DNA of 64,000 nt from Channallabes apus (GCA_030522415.1 CM060127.1:11386707-11450706); one strand, 5' to 3'. Numbered from the stretch's first letter, positions 11,665-24,218 are shown. Made by a program: numbers and translations. The notes: generated by a model not told the origin, from the sequence alone.

Positions 11665-11749
11665 GCTCCAGTGGCGCAATCGGTTAGCGCGTGACACTTA
11701 TAAAGCGGTCCAGGTGAAGCAGTGCCGAGTTCGAGTCTCACCTAAAGCA
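11665..11749 (+). pseudogene. tRNA-Ile(UAU) pseudogene with intron-like insert
   Basis: The 5' half gctccagtggcgcaatcggt and following tagcgcg is the D-arm side of vertebrate tRNA-Ile(UAU). The anticodon region cttataa is followed by about 18 bases placed where this gene family carries an intron. The T-arm side has gagttcgagtctcacc but lacks about eight bases of the normal variable/T-stem region. The 3' acceptor strand (ctaaagc) mispairs at two positions with gctccag. It is therefore not expected to fold or be functional. Confidence 0.7.
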
Positions 11750-12639
11750 CCCAAAGCTTTTTACTGCATATCGCGCTGTGTATGTAACAAATAAAATTTG
11801 AATTTGAAAGTAAAGCTTAAAATGTAACTTCTGCTTTGGTTTGTTTTCGTTATATTTTTGATGTTTTCGCTGAAAGTCAAATTGGCATAACAAATTGATT
11901 AATGGCGCATAATATCTGGAACAAATATCTGTCCATACGGATCAGTGTGTCTTTAGTCATTTAACCAGCATAACGTCCCACATCAAAGATCTGATGGGGC
12001 ATCAATCACTTATCACAACGGTGTATAGATGCAGCAGCAGAGACAGATTTAATCCCCATAAACATTCACACTTGAAAACAAAACTAACAGAAGTAAACAG
12101 TTCTAGAGTGTTAGTGCCTGTTATCACAGGACAGGAATCACCTACAGGATACTACTGTATTTTACTGCTCATATTTTTACCCTAGTTTCATTTGGTTTTA
12201 CGCGATTTCATGTATTATTTGTGTGTGTCTGTGTGTGTACAGTGTGTCTGTGTGTGTGTGTGAGTGCGAGAGAGGGCTTTCATGCTGATTTATCCAAGGT
12301 TACTAAAACCTGGCTTACTACCTATAAAAAATATTTCAATTTAACTCATGGGTCTCAATCACAGATGACACGACAAATTATATACTCTGAAACGTTCATT
12401 TGAACATTTAAAAATATATACAAAAACATGAATACTAATGTTATCATGGTGTAAATTATTAACATTAGGTTAGGTCCTGCCCTTAATTAATTCATATTAT
12501 AATTACTTTTACATAGTATAGTTACTGGACTGACATGACCAAAAACTAGCTATTTCATTTAGCCTTTCTAAAATCAACCCATATATCATTTATAATCAGA
12601 AAACATAAAACATATTATGATCTGTTCAATAGCCCATCT

Positions 12640-12825
12640 GTTTTAATTTAGTTTGTATTTTTTATTATTCATAAGACAACCTTTCAGTTTTGTAAATATT
12701 TTAGTTATAGTGTGTTAAGTCTTACTTTAGGTTAAACGTTTTTGAGAATTTTACCATCCAGCTTAGATAAATGTTATGTCATTGATTGATAAAATCTGGA
12801 TTAAGGATATTTTATTATATAATTA

Positions 12826-12859
<34 letters not shown>

Positions 12860-12905
12860 TAGTTTCCCCCTGAGGGATTGCCACCTTATTGTGGTCAGGG
12901 GGTTT
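12640..12905. repeat. Dispersed repeat, copy 1
   Basis: Contains cataagacaacctttcagtt, gattgataaaatctggatta and a block reading cctgagggattgccacctta. The same three blocks in the same order recur at about 17400-17660. The last block resembles the 5' region of some LINEs, but identity is not established. Confidence 0.6.
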
Positions 12906-13968
12906 GCGTGCCTCAACACAATTCAGCAAATACAATACTGTTACTATACAGTAAGGCCAGGTAAAAACAGATGATGCTTGAACATGATGCCCCCCTCCCC
13001 CCACCCCGTGTTGTCTGGTCTAGAACGGCGCTGCCTCTAACCGTCTTTTGTCTTGTAAATGAGTATTCTCACTCACCTTCCAATCCCCCCAGCGCACACA
13101 CTCTGTTTGTACTGTAAACTGTACTGTAACTGTGTTTGCTAGGGCACTTGGTTATACACAGTACTTTAATGTATGGAACACTTACTTAACTTACTGGTTT
13201 GGTTTAAATATCGCTTATTACCTTATTCAGCAAAATAAATTCATTATTAACGTATTGAAGTATTTTAGTTAAGGACAAAAACTGTGCTTGTGTTTAGAAC
13301 TGCTGAACAGCCGAAAACACACACACACCCATCCCCCCGCCAAAAACACACACGCACACACAGAGCAATTAACACCAGGAGTGGAAGGTGGCAAACCTCA
13401 ATGGAGAATACCAAGTTTGTCGTTGCTCTTTTGGAGTTCTTAAAACCCAAAACATTTATTTATACTGAGAAAAAATTATTATGGGTCACAATCACAAATA
13501 ATCAAGTGTTTAACTGGTTTCATTTGTTTCTATGATCAATAATTATTATTATTATTATTTTCAGCCCAACTCTTTGACTATTTAAAACAAAGTTGTGTCC
13601 CATTTTTTGCCCATTGAAGTTGTTGGTTCAACTAAACAATTTTTAAATACCCAAACAATCCCCCAAAATTAAAACACGCAAAACATGACTTTAACAATTC
13701 AATTTATTCTTCCAAAACTAGTCAAAGTTAAAACAGTAATTTATATAAAACAGATGAATACATGTTGTCATTTTGCTTAAAGTTCATTAAACTACCCGGA
13801 TACACCAGCTGCTTATAAGTCTCTATCTATAGTCCTTTTACATTAAAGTATTAATTTTTCAAATATCAAAACTATTAAACATGGAACAGTTGAAGTCTTT
13901 GTTTCCCCCAAAGTACTGTATCAGACATTTTGCAGTTCTATGTTCAGAATATACAGTAGACCTGATCA
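12906..13968. other. No gene recognised
   Basis: Contains a CA-rich simple stretch near 13318-13360 and otherwise AT-rich non-coding sequence. Confidence 0.35.
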
Positions 13969-14008
13969 AACATCATTCTAAAGCTGTCGGACTGTGACGT
14001 CATCCCTC

Positions 14009-14107
14009 CTACAGCTCCCTCAACAGCTTGTTCAGGCTCCTCCAGTCCTGTAGCTCCAAAAGTCCAGCCGTCAGCCGTCTGACCCCCCAATCCTCCACAG
14101 CGGAGCT
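14009..14107 (-). CDS. Candidate terminal coding exon, unrecognised protein
   Basis: On the minus strand a good acceptor (ttgtctttaagcag) at 14108 opens a 32-codon frame that starts SSAVEDWGVRRLTAGLLELQ and ends LNKLLREL before TAG. It is rich in leucine in a helical spacing and has two tryptophans, unlike chance translation. A possible 5' exon of the same unit is at 15200 and upward. No internal exon carrying a start codon was found, so the product is unknown and the unit may be a captured gene fragment inside the TIR element. Confidence 0.35.
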   Translation of the reverse strand, partial: SSAVEDWGVRRLTAGLLELQDWRSLNKLLREL

Positions 14108-14265
14108 CTGCTTAAAGACAACAGGAGAATTTAGTCAAGACAGATAAACTTCACAGAACATCTAGTTCTAATAAAAATAATATATATTAATAAACCTATT
14201 TACCACAGAGTGTGTAAAACACTGCTTTGGGGATTCTGTAATGTAAATAATCTGCCTGTGCTAAT

Positions 14266-14461
14266 GTTAACCAGTGAACAGTGTTAGTGTTAACCAGTGA
14301 ACAGTGTTAGTGTTAACCAGTGAACAGTGTTAGTGTTAACCAGTGAACAGTGTTAGTGTTAACCAGTGAACAGTGTTAGTGTTAACCAGTGAACAGTGTT
14401 AGTGTTAACCAGTGAACAGTGTTAGTGTTAACCAGTGAACAGTGTTAGTGTTAACCAGTGA
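14266..14461. repeat. 23-bp minisatellite, ~8.5 copies
   Basis: The near-perfect unit gttaaccagtgaacagtgtt-agt is repeated head to tail. The copies are essentially identical, so the array is recent or homogenised. Confidence 0.95.
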
Positions 14462-15199
14462 CTGTCTGTATTATCGTCTGCATTAAATTAACCGGGAATT
14501 TACTTAATGCGCTTCTCATACAAATAAGTTAAGCGATATAACACTCGTATATGAGCATTAGTTCATCCCTGAAGCCAAACTATAACTTACTGAAGCCCCT
14601 CACACACACACACACACACCTCCCCCCTCCTCCTCCTCCTCCTTAACTGATAAACACTTCTGTGTTGTTATTCAGCTCTTTAACTAAGCGCTCGCGCTAC
14701 TGCGGAAAGTGTATAAAAATATAAACCGGGTTATGAGCGTTACTAGCTCCTGTACAGCTCCCCTCAGTCTGTGTCCCTCATCAACTGCATCACATTATAT
14801 TACAGTCACAGAAATAACCTGCAGATTAACTCTTAACCAGAGAATAAATAAGCGCTGAATTTATCCAGACAACACGCGGTGAGATTCTCTCAGTATTTAC
14901 AGAGAACACAAACACTCTTCATCGGGTAGTGCAGCTCTTGTAATAGGGACATTAATAGTATTGTCGAAGCTTGAGCATGTTTTTGAGTTAAAGTGGAGTG
15001 ACATTGTGAGTGTGTGACACTGACAGTAAGCTGTAATATTAACTCCAGACTTGGTAAACAGAACATTAAGTTCTCTAAAGTCACATCTGACCGCTGCTGG
15101 TGCTGCCAGTGATATTTCAAACGGCCAATAAAAAAACTAAACTGGGAAATAAACTGTAAACTACCACAAACACATTTTATAAAATAAAACATCACTTAC

Positions 15200-15262
15200 C
15201 ACGAATAGTCCGTTAAGCCGCCATCTTCATCTCTGTAGTTTGGCAGCGTCAGTTCGGCGGGG
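15200..15262 (-). promoter_or_regulatory. Candidate promoter and untranslated first exon
   Basis: On the minus strand, gagatgaagatggcggctta is followed by a consensus donor (ttcgtg|gtaagt) at 15199. The aagatggcggc string is a YY1-type motif commonly found just downstream of vertebrate housekeeping transcription starts. The ATGs in it run into TAA after a few codons, so the exon would be mainly untranslated. It would belong with the exon at 14009-14107. Confidence 0.4.
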
Positions 15263-15520
15263 GTGGAGGCGGGTTGTTAAAATCACGTGATTGCAACTCA
15301 GCGCAGCTGGCTTGTTTTAATGTGTTCTTGAGAACGAAGCGCCATCTAGTGGTGGAACCAGGTAAATGAATAAATAGGGCTTGAATGGGCGTGTTTACTG
15401 TGAAATCTTGACACGCCTTTCGGCCAGAAAAGGGAGGGGGGATTACGGCGTGCAAAGGCCATTCACACGCCATTCACACTTCAGCCACACTGTCGCGGCT
15501 ATTTGGTGTGGCTCCCACTG

Positions 15521-16048
15521 TATATTTGTAATATTGTGCAATATGTGCTATCCGCTAGCAAACTTTAGCGATTTTTTTTGCAAACGTTTCTTTACAGAAC
15601 ATCACCATAAACACAAACACAAGACTAAAGGTAATATACATATAATGAAAACTTGTCATAAAAATCTTTATTAATGGCAAAAATGACTTAACATTTATGG
15701 GTCTGCTTGCTCGAGTGAGCAGCCATGTTGAAAACTTCGCTTAGCCCTTCGTTTGAAGTGAGGTCCTGAAAAATCTTCGTTTGGAGGGCTATCTGGCCCT
15801 TCCCCCCCTCCCCCTACACCTCCAAACAAAAGAGAAATGAGACACCACTACCCCTGCACGTGAACGCGTCAAATGGAAGGGTAGGGGGTAGGATTGGGAT
15901 TCAGCCTTAATATTGGAGCAATAAAATTTACTTAAAATCTGTGTCCAAATTGTTATGAGGATTTTATCAAGTAAATCTTACAAGTTCTTTTTTTCAGTGC
16001 ATGGGTGAACACGATGTTTTAAGAATTTAATTATATATATATATATTT

Positions 16049-16103
<55 letters not shown>

Positions 16104-16993
16104 CCGGTGCAACTCACAAGTCCTATTCCATTGTCATTCATACTGCCGTAGTTTTTAGAGCCCTAAAAAAGCATTCGCTAGTAAGTAAGTAAATAAAAGA
16201 CAAATGAATAAATAGTTTTAAATGATATATATACAGGGGCGTAGATTTAGGGTGGACGGAGGGGATGTGTCCCCACCAATATCCTCCGACCATTGAAATG
16301 TCCCCACCAATAATTTAATCCACTTTTTTTTAAATCGTTCTGTCAACATTAACCTAGACACACAGAAAGGGATAAATCACGTTCCCTCCTTGAGTCCTCC
16401 CGCCCCCAAAACACATATGAACATTTTGATTGTCTGTGCCTTTCCCTGCCATCATGTGATAGACGATTGGCTGCGTTCAGACACAAGCAGTGCCAAATGC
16501 AGTGGACTCACATTCAGTACAGCAGGCCAGGATATAGTCTGTGAATACGGACGTAAAACTAACAGCAGATTAAACAGCTAAATGTGAAAGTATAAATATG
16601 ATCCCTGTCAGTCTCCTAATCTAGTGACTGTTTGTCAGAAATCAGTATTGTGAAAGAAATTGATAAACTAATATACTAATATTGCCATATGGCTAGAATT
16701 TTGTTGACACCAATAGACAATCCACTTCAGAAAAATAGTTTTTAAAATGCATTCACTTACTTGGCGAACATTAATGATTTGATTCGAGGTTTGCACACTA
16801 AGACTCAGAAAAAGTGAAATAAAATGATTGCTGTTTAAATGGCATGTGTTTATCCTGTTTTGTCAGGTAACAGAACCTAAACACCTGTGCTGTATATCAG
16901 ACAGCGATGGAGAGAGTGTAGATTACACACAGGTGCTCTCTAGTCATTAGCACTCATCAGGCAATGTCTATGGCCAACTGACTGCACTCAGTC
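15521..16993 (+). repeat. Left arm of inverted duplication, part 2
   Basis: Reverse complement of about 56840-58314. It includes a (GT)n tract at about 16050-16102, a block beginning ggggcgtagatttagggtgg, and a short piece of a Tc1-like element (16918-16993) at which the duplicated sequence ends. The ggggcgtag block looks like a DNA-transposon end but no partner end was identified. Confidence 0.9.
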
Positions 16994-17029
16994 ATCTAAT
17001 ATGGATACCCACATAATTATGGATTATTA

Positions 17030-17098
17030 TATTTCATTCATTCATTCATTCATTCATTCATTTTCTATACCGCTTAATCCTGTGTTCAGGGTCGCGGG
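17030..17098 (-). mobile_element. SINE tail fragment
   Basis: The cattcattcatt run followed by ttttctataccgcttaatcc and tgtgttcagggtcgcggg is the reverse complement of the 3' end of the SINE at 50131-50514. Confidence 0.75.
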
Positions 17099-17384
17099 AT
17101 TATTATATTTATGATATAAAAAACCACTGTTTTTAAAGAAAATATATTAAGTAACAGATAATATTAGGTTTATATTTCAAATTAGATAAAATGCTGATTT
17201 TCCAGCAGTAAAATTATTGTATCTCTATAGTTTACAAAACCTCCGCTGCGTGTATTCATTCACAGGCTCCAGAGCACGCACAGAGAAATAGGAGACTGTG
17301 GTTTAGGAGTGGATTGGAGAGAAGAGAGCTGTTCAGTTACTATAAAAAAAAAATCTAAAAAAATATATATAAAAACATAATATG

Positions 17385-17662
17385 ATCTTTTTGAGTTATG
17401 AAGTTTTTTTTTTTATTATACATAAGACAACCTTTCAGTTTTGTAAATATTCTAGTTATAGTGTGTTAAGTTTTTCTTTAGGTTAAACGGTTTTGAGAAT
17501 TAGACCATCCAGCTAAGATCAATATTATGTCGTTGATTGATAAAATCTGGATTAAGGATATTTTATTTTGTTTTATTTATTTAATTTGTATTTTTCATCT
17601 TCCCCCCTGAGGGATTGCCACCTTATTGTGGTCAGGGGATTTGCGTGCCTCAGTGCTTGGAT
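17385..17662. repeat. Dispersed repeat, copy 2
   Basis: Direct-orientation counterpart of 12640-12905, sharing the three marker blocks with about 10 percent difference by eye. Confidence 0.6.
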
Positions 17663-19190
<1,528 letters not shown>

Positions 19191-19299
19191 GTACTTGTTC
19201 TACTGTTATAAAAACTCTAAATATAAACAAACAAAATACAGCTTTTTTTTCAGAGGTAAACGGAAAAGTGAAGATGTTCAGTGTCACTATGCAGATGTT

Positions 19300-20049
19300 A
19301 CACTCAGTGGAGTTACCGAAATCTTTGGTTTAGTCCTCATTGAGCTGCCATCATTTCCACTATCCACTCGCTTTTATTACTCTTATGTGAGCATAAACAG
19401 TGAAACATTCCACAGGTTTATAATACACCACGGCCAAGTGAACCACGTTCCCGTCGAACGAAACGAGGCATAATCGTGGTGTTTGCTTCGGTTATGACAC
19501 ACCATAGTTTATTACCTGCTGTGGTAGATCTGAATATTTATTCAAACACAATAATAAAGCTTTATATCCTCAGGAGGGCTCAGTACATTGTTTTAGCGAT
19601 AGTTTCACGGAAGCGAGTTCAGAACTAATCTAACCAAACCAAAAAAAAGAAAAAACATCCGAAGCTTCAAATAGAATGAACGAACTAATGAAATTGATAT
19701 ATATGTAATTGATATACTGTATATACAGACGTGTGTGTGTCATTTTAATTCAAATGAACATTTTAATGCTTTCTGATACACTTATCAACTTATCCACATA
19801 CACTTATCAACACAAACTCTCCGTGCACGCACACACAATCTCAAAAAAATTAATATTAATAACATACATATACAAATAAACAAATGTAGGTGTAATAAAA
19901 GTAGTCGTGATGTCAGTACTCGCCCAGCAAACCAGCCTTTTGCAGCGGCTTAAAACGTATGAATTATCTTCAAATATACAAAAGAAAAAAGCGAAAAGAC
20001 ACTCGATTATTATGCATAGGTTATTTGTTTAATTCAAAAAGTTCATAAA
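19300..20049. other. No gene recognised
   Basis: Mixed sequence. Bases about 19790-19880 (cttatcaacttatccaca-ta and onward) are similar to the reverse complement of about 51960-52065, suggesting another unnamed dispersed repeat. Confidence 0.35.
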
Positions 20050-20345
20050 AACACTTTAAAACGAGAGAAAAACTGTTAAAATCCTCGTTCGCCTTCTCAG
20101 CGTTAGGTAGCGAGTGACGTCATGATTTGAATCTGCGCGCCACCGGGGAAACATAGGGAAACTGACTTTCCCGGACCACCGGCTTTTAGATAAAGTCCTT
20201 CTATGCGCCATCTGGCGGATATTCAGTGAAGCACAACACATTTATTTTAAATTCCCGAATGTTGCCTCCGGCAAGTCGCGGCAAGCCGCGCGCTAAATTG
20301 CGGCATCCCGCGGGAAAACACGCAGAGTTTTAAAGGCGACATCTG
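20050..20345. repeat. GC-rich dispersed repeat, copy 1
   Basis: The distal 150 bases (from tatgcgccatctggcggata to cccgcgggaaaacacg) recur as reverse complement at 43206-43362. A weaker relative ending ggcgacatctgt is at about 61245-61310. Probably a non-autonomous transposon family. Confidence 0.6.
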
Positions 20346-20399
20346 TAATTAGGGCCATCGGCTTGCTCATCAGGAATCTAATCATTTTGATTCATACAC

Positions 20400-21180
20400 A
20401 TTTTCTCACACATTTCATAATTTTCTTTTAATTCTATAAAGCTGCTTTGCAACAATGACCATTGTTATAGTCATCATCACTGATCATTGTCAAAAGAGCT
20501 ATACAAATGTGAATTGAATTGAAAAGGGAACTGAAACTGAATCTGACCAACATATACATTCACCTTATACATTGTGTGACTGTGACCATACCTAACTTAT
20601 CTGTCCTTCTCTTCTGCTCTCACCTCTTCTCTCTCTCTCTCTCTCTCTCTCTTTAAATCTCCCTGTCTCTCAACATGATGTTACATGTCGCTCCTGAGCT
20701 GCCAGTGATCCAGACCCCCTCTGCCCTTTGGACCTGTCTGACTCGTCCTGGGGTCCTGCTTCTGGTTGGAGATCTTATCGCATCGATGCCCTGTGTGGTC
20801 TGTCTGGGATGCGTGTGGTGACTGGGGACAGTTCCACTTTATCATGAAGACGGTCCTGATGCAGACACCTGTTCTCTGAGGACTCGTGACTGCAGTCGCT
20901 TGATAGTTCAGGACTGGAGTTTCCTACATTCTACCTGAGCCTCCTATAACAAACTGGACTCCATATGAACTGAAACACATCTTCTGCTATACTGAACTTC
21001 CAGTATCAAACACAGCACGATGCAGATCAATCCCTGCTATCCGTTATCACCCAAATGAGGATGGGTTCCCTGTTGAGTATGGTTCCTCTCAAGGTTTCTT
21101 CCTATTACCATCTCAGGGAGGGAAAAACCTCAGCACTGTCACCATCACCCTCAGCTTGTTCATCAGGGACATTAAATAAA
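20400..21180. mobile_element. 3' untranslated fragments of L2-like LINE
   Basis: Two pieces are present. About 20430-20520 contains aagctgctttgcaacaatga and the tail gtgaattgaattgaa. About 20690-21180 contains aaatgaggatgggttccctg, ttcctctcaaggtttcttcc and ccatctcagggag. The same blocks follow the LINE coding region at 32560-33108 and recur at 40081-40565. Confidence 0.7.
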
Positions 21181-21800
21181 AATGAAAACAAGGAACAAAG
21201 CAAGAAACTGTGAACAAGTGAATTAACACTTGTGTGCTCAGGACAAATTTAGTTTATTTTTGGTTTTGTTTATTTATTTATTTTTTAATTGTCATATACT
21301 TGTAAACACAAGGCCAACAGTACAATGAAATAAATGAGAAGAGCCATTACATGAATATCATTGAAAGAACTATACAGTGGAACCTTGAATTACAAGCATA
21401 ATTCGTTCCGGAAGTGGGCAAATTTTCCCATAGGAAATAACGGAAACTCAAATTATTCATTCTACAGCCCCAAAAAATAAATACATAAAAATAATTAATA
21501 CAAAATATAAAGTAAAAATAAAACAAATTAACCTTCACTTTACCTTTTTGAAAAAAAAGTAAAAATAAATATCGACAGATAAGTGTTTCCGTCTATGCAC
21601 GGAGGCGCTGTGTGTGTGTATGTGTTTCTCGCTCTTGCGCTGTGGAGTGTATGCGCTATGTGAGCGCACGCGCGTAATTTGACACCATGCCGGTTCACAC
21701 ACACACTCTCTCTCTCTCCCTCTCTGGCCTTTAGTGTCTTTGTGTGTGTGTGTGTGCTAAATTTGACACCGTACACACACACACACACACATAATGCACA

Positions 21801-22874
21801 GCGGGGGCGCTGCGGCCGCTAATTGTTGTTGTTGGTCTTTCGGCTACTCCCGGCAAGGGGTCGCCACAGCGGAATATCCAGTCCGCACTACAACTTGGCA
21901 CAGGTTTTACGCCGGATGCCCTTCCTGACGCAACCCTCCCATTTTATCTGGGCTTGGGACCGGCACTGTATCCAGTGGCTGGGGTGTGGGCACTGGCTGG
22001 AATCGAACCCAGGCCGTCCGCATGGCAGGCGAAACACCTACCACTGAGCCACCAGTGCCCTTAGTAAAGAGCGGTATTATCATACCATCGGTGTCCCTGA
22101 GATGACCAGCAGCCGATGCGGACACCGATGCGCTTCCGTGCGTCACATGTTACACCGCTAATTACACAATTCTAATAAAAGAGGAAGAGAGGCTAGAGCT
22201 AGGTAACAGCAGCCATTTCATAGCCTCGAGCAAAATGCTAATAGCTAAAGGCTAATGCTAAAGGCGAAGCATTAAGTAAACCCGAGTGCGGGATATCTTT
22301 GTACAAAAGCGCATGTGAGTATTTATGGTTAAATGTTTAATTGTATGAAGCCCGCTGAGGCATATACATATATTATACTGTATGTGTTTACTGTGCACTT
22401 ACAGCGTTCCTCCTGCTATGGTTATGCAGGAGGGTTTTTTGTTTATGTCTTTGCTGTTGTCCGTGTCTGTGTTTTCCGGAAGCTGCTGAGTGTCAGCTGT
22501 TCCCCCAGGAGTGAACACAAGCCAGGCGGTGTACGCGCGGTGCCGAGGGCTCGGCTATTCCTGCCCCATTGGCAAAGGGACGTTGCTCGTGACGAGGACA
22601 TCAGACCACGGAGCGGGACGTTTCTGGGTGCTATTGCTTACTTTTATGGACTTTTGATAGGGAGAAAAGACTCTATATATAATCACCACGAGCACGGACT
22701 GAGTGAGTGTGTGGTATGAGTGGCCGGCGTGTATGAATGGTGTAATGTACAGCACAATAATTAAATGTAAATACACTTGAACACATTTTCGTATCCTCTG
22801 GTGGTCCTTATTCACCCCCTGATTTCTGTTAACGGCTAGCTATTGTTTTAATAAATAATAGCGAGTTTGTTACA
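21801..22874 (+). repeat. Gypsy 5' LTR with SINE insertion and lost 5' end
   Basis: It aligns with the 3' LTR from gcgggggcgctgcggccgct onward. The first ~35 bases present in the 3' LTR (tgtaggttgcctag and onward) are missing and replaced by a CA microsatellite. Bases 21824-22154 are an insertion. It ends tttgttaca at 22874. Confidence 0.9.
21816..22162 (-). mobile_element. tRNA-derived SINE with RTE-like tail, in gypsy LTR
   Basis: The insertion is flanked by an 8-bp duplication ccgctaat (21816-21823 and 22155-22162), confirmed by the uninterrupted 3' LTR. On the minus strand it has a tRNA-like head (tggctcagtggtaggtgttt, then gggttcgattcc as B box). The 3' part (ggaagggcatccggcgtaaa, cgctgtggcgacccc) is shared with RTE/Rex3-type LINEs, and the tail is (caa)n. 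An extra 94 bases (22061-22154) precede the tRNA-like head inside the duplication and are unexplained. Confidence 0.85.
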
Positions 22875-22875
22875 G

Positions 22876-22892
22876 TGGCGCCCAACGTGGGG
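22876..22892 (+). promoter_or_regulatory. Gypsy primer-binding site
   Basis: tggcgcccaacgtgggg lies one base after the 5' LTR end. It is the tRNA-complementary site at which minus-strand DNA synthesis starts. Confidence 0.9.
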
Positions 22893-23066
22893 CCATCAGA
22901 GTTTATATATTTTATGTGTATTTTACATTCATGCATTTTTATTGTTGCTGTTAGCTGTTACCTAGCCAGCCTTCTCTTACTCCATTTTACACTCTGCAAA
23001 ACTCAGGGTTTGGTTCTCAGGGTTTGGTTCAACATTCTTTTTGTTAAAGGTAAATTGGGGCGAGTC

Positions 23067-24218
23067 ATGGCCGAGTCCGATGCACAAGCTGAGGAAGGGT
23101 CGGTAGCTCATGACTTCACAGCTGGCCTTTTCGTGACGCGCCATGAGCCCATTCAAGACGAGGGCCCACAAGGTGACGATGGGGCAGAGCAACCGCTCAC
23201 TGATGAAGAGCTGCCTCCACCTCCTCTGCCTGTATACGCTGAGGCCGTCCAAAACCCCATTTCCATGGTGCTAGCAGCCTGCCTCAGTCAGCTAGAGATT
23301 ACTCTGCAGGCGCTGGAAGACAACCTCACCCGGCGAATGGATGAGTTGTCGGATCGTGTGGGTGAGCTGCAACGCATCCACAACACAGGGGTATTAACAT
23401 ACCAACATAAACTGGAGAATGCCCAGGTGGAGTTGCAGCAACTGTGTCAGACAGTTAAACAGCAGTGTGAGGAGCAGCTGAACAACGTAGGCCATTCTAT
23501 GGTGGAGTGCATGAAGAGGCGAGACTCACAGTTAAAAGCCATGATGAGTGCGCAACTGGTCGCTACCTCCACTCCTCATCCTCCCTTTCCTAGTAGCTGC
23601 TCACGCCCTCCTATTTCCAAACCCCCTATAAAGCAAGTCACCCTGTATGTGGCCAATCCATTACCCCAAGTGTCTGATGCAACCAACGCAGCCACCTCCA
23701 GCCTGGTAAGCAACGCCTCCATGTCTGAAGAACACAAACATCAGTTGCAGGAGCTGTTGCTAGAGTGGCCAACAGTGTGTACAGACCAAATTGGCCATAC
23801 CAAGGCCATCACCCACCATATCTACACCACAGATGAGAGACCTGTTAGGAAGAAGGCTTACCCTGTTCCTGTCTACAAACAACAAATTGTGGAGAAAGAG
23901 GTCGCCAAGATGCTGGAGGCAGGTATCATTAGGCCATCCACCTCGCCATGGGCTGACCCGGTCGTGCTAGTGGGTAAAAGGGACGGTGGAACACATTTTT
24001 GTGTGGACTTTAGAGCCCTTAACAGCAAAACGCCGCTGGACGGCTTTCCTATGCCCCAGGTCCACGAAATCTTGGAGGCACTCTACGGGGCTACTGTGTT
24101 CAGCTCATTAGACCTTCGAAGTGGATATTGGCAGCTGGCGATGCATCCGGACAGCATCCCAAAAACAGCGTTCGTCACCAAAAACAGTATGAGTTTCTAC
24201 GACTTCCCTTTGGCCTGA
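23067..24218 (+). pseudogene. Gypsy gag fused to start of reverse transcriptase
   Basis: The natural start is probably the ATG at 23067 (MAESDAQAEEGSVAHDF). The first ~180 residues are Gag-like: an acidic proline-rich segment followed by a coiled coil (LSQLEITLQALEDNL through QLCQTVKQQCEEQL). The frame then passes without interruption into reverse transcriptase (EEHKHQLQELLLEWPTVC, KAYPVPVYKQQIVEKEV, FCVDFRALNSKT) and reaches motif A (SSLDLRSGYWQLAMHP). No CCHC knuckle or aspartic protease (DTG/DSG) lies between them, so an in-frame deletion is inferred. A frame break follows VTKNSMS. Confidence 0.85.

Larger units (their letters stand above)
11201..12215. repeat. Two direct repeats of ~400 bp, offset ~608 bp
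   Basis: Bases 11201-11590 and 11809-12215 share the same order of sequence: agtaaagct-aaaatgtaac, gtttgttttcgttatattttt, gatctgatggggcat-aatcacttatcacaac, and ggttttacgc-atttcatgt before a GT-rich tract. The first copy is followed by a tRNA-like sequence and the second is not. Divergence is moderate, so the duplication is not recent. Confidence 0.75.
10629..15520. mobile_element. 4.9-kb TA-flanked TIR element with gene-like cargo
   Basis: The ends read cagtgggagccac when oriented inward, with similarity extending to about 27 bases (four mismatches), and are flanked by TA at 10627-10628 and 15521-15522. The inverted duplicate near 58306-58315 has the uninterrupted sequence with a single TA, that is, the empty site. 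This shows the whole 4892 bp entered as, or grew within, a TA-targeting element. No transposase frame is visible. Contents include a tRNA-Ile pseudogene, a ~600-bp direct repeat, a 23-bp minisatellite and minus-strand exon-like sequences near 14.0 and 15.2 kb. Confidence 0.75.
10155..15906. mobile_element. PIF/Harbinger-like MITE, interrupted copy
   Basis: The ends read ggctgaatcacaattct and, inverted, ggctgaatcccaatcct. They are flanked by TTA at 10152-10154 and 15907-15909, the 3-bp TWA target typical of PIF/Harbinger. Without the 4.9-kb insertion at 10629-15520 the element is about 860 bp, matching the uninterrupted copy at 57926-58790. No transposase is encoded. Confidence 0.6.

Noticed and set aside
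16390..16581. 63-codon frame conserved between both inverted arms (also 57252-57461)
   Set aside because: Conservation is explained by the recent duplication of the whole arm. The frame has no recognisable motif and lies in a transposon-like block.
22977..23252. Minus-strand 91-codon frame inside gypsy gag
   Set aside because: Antisense of the gag region with no recognisable feature.
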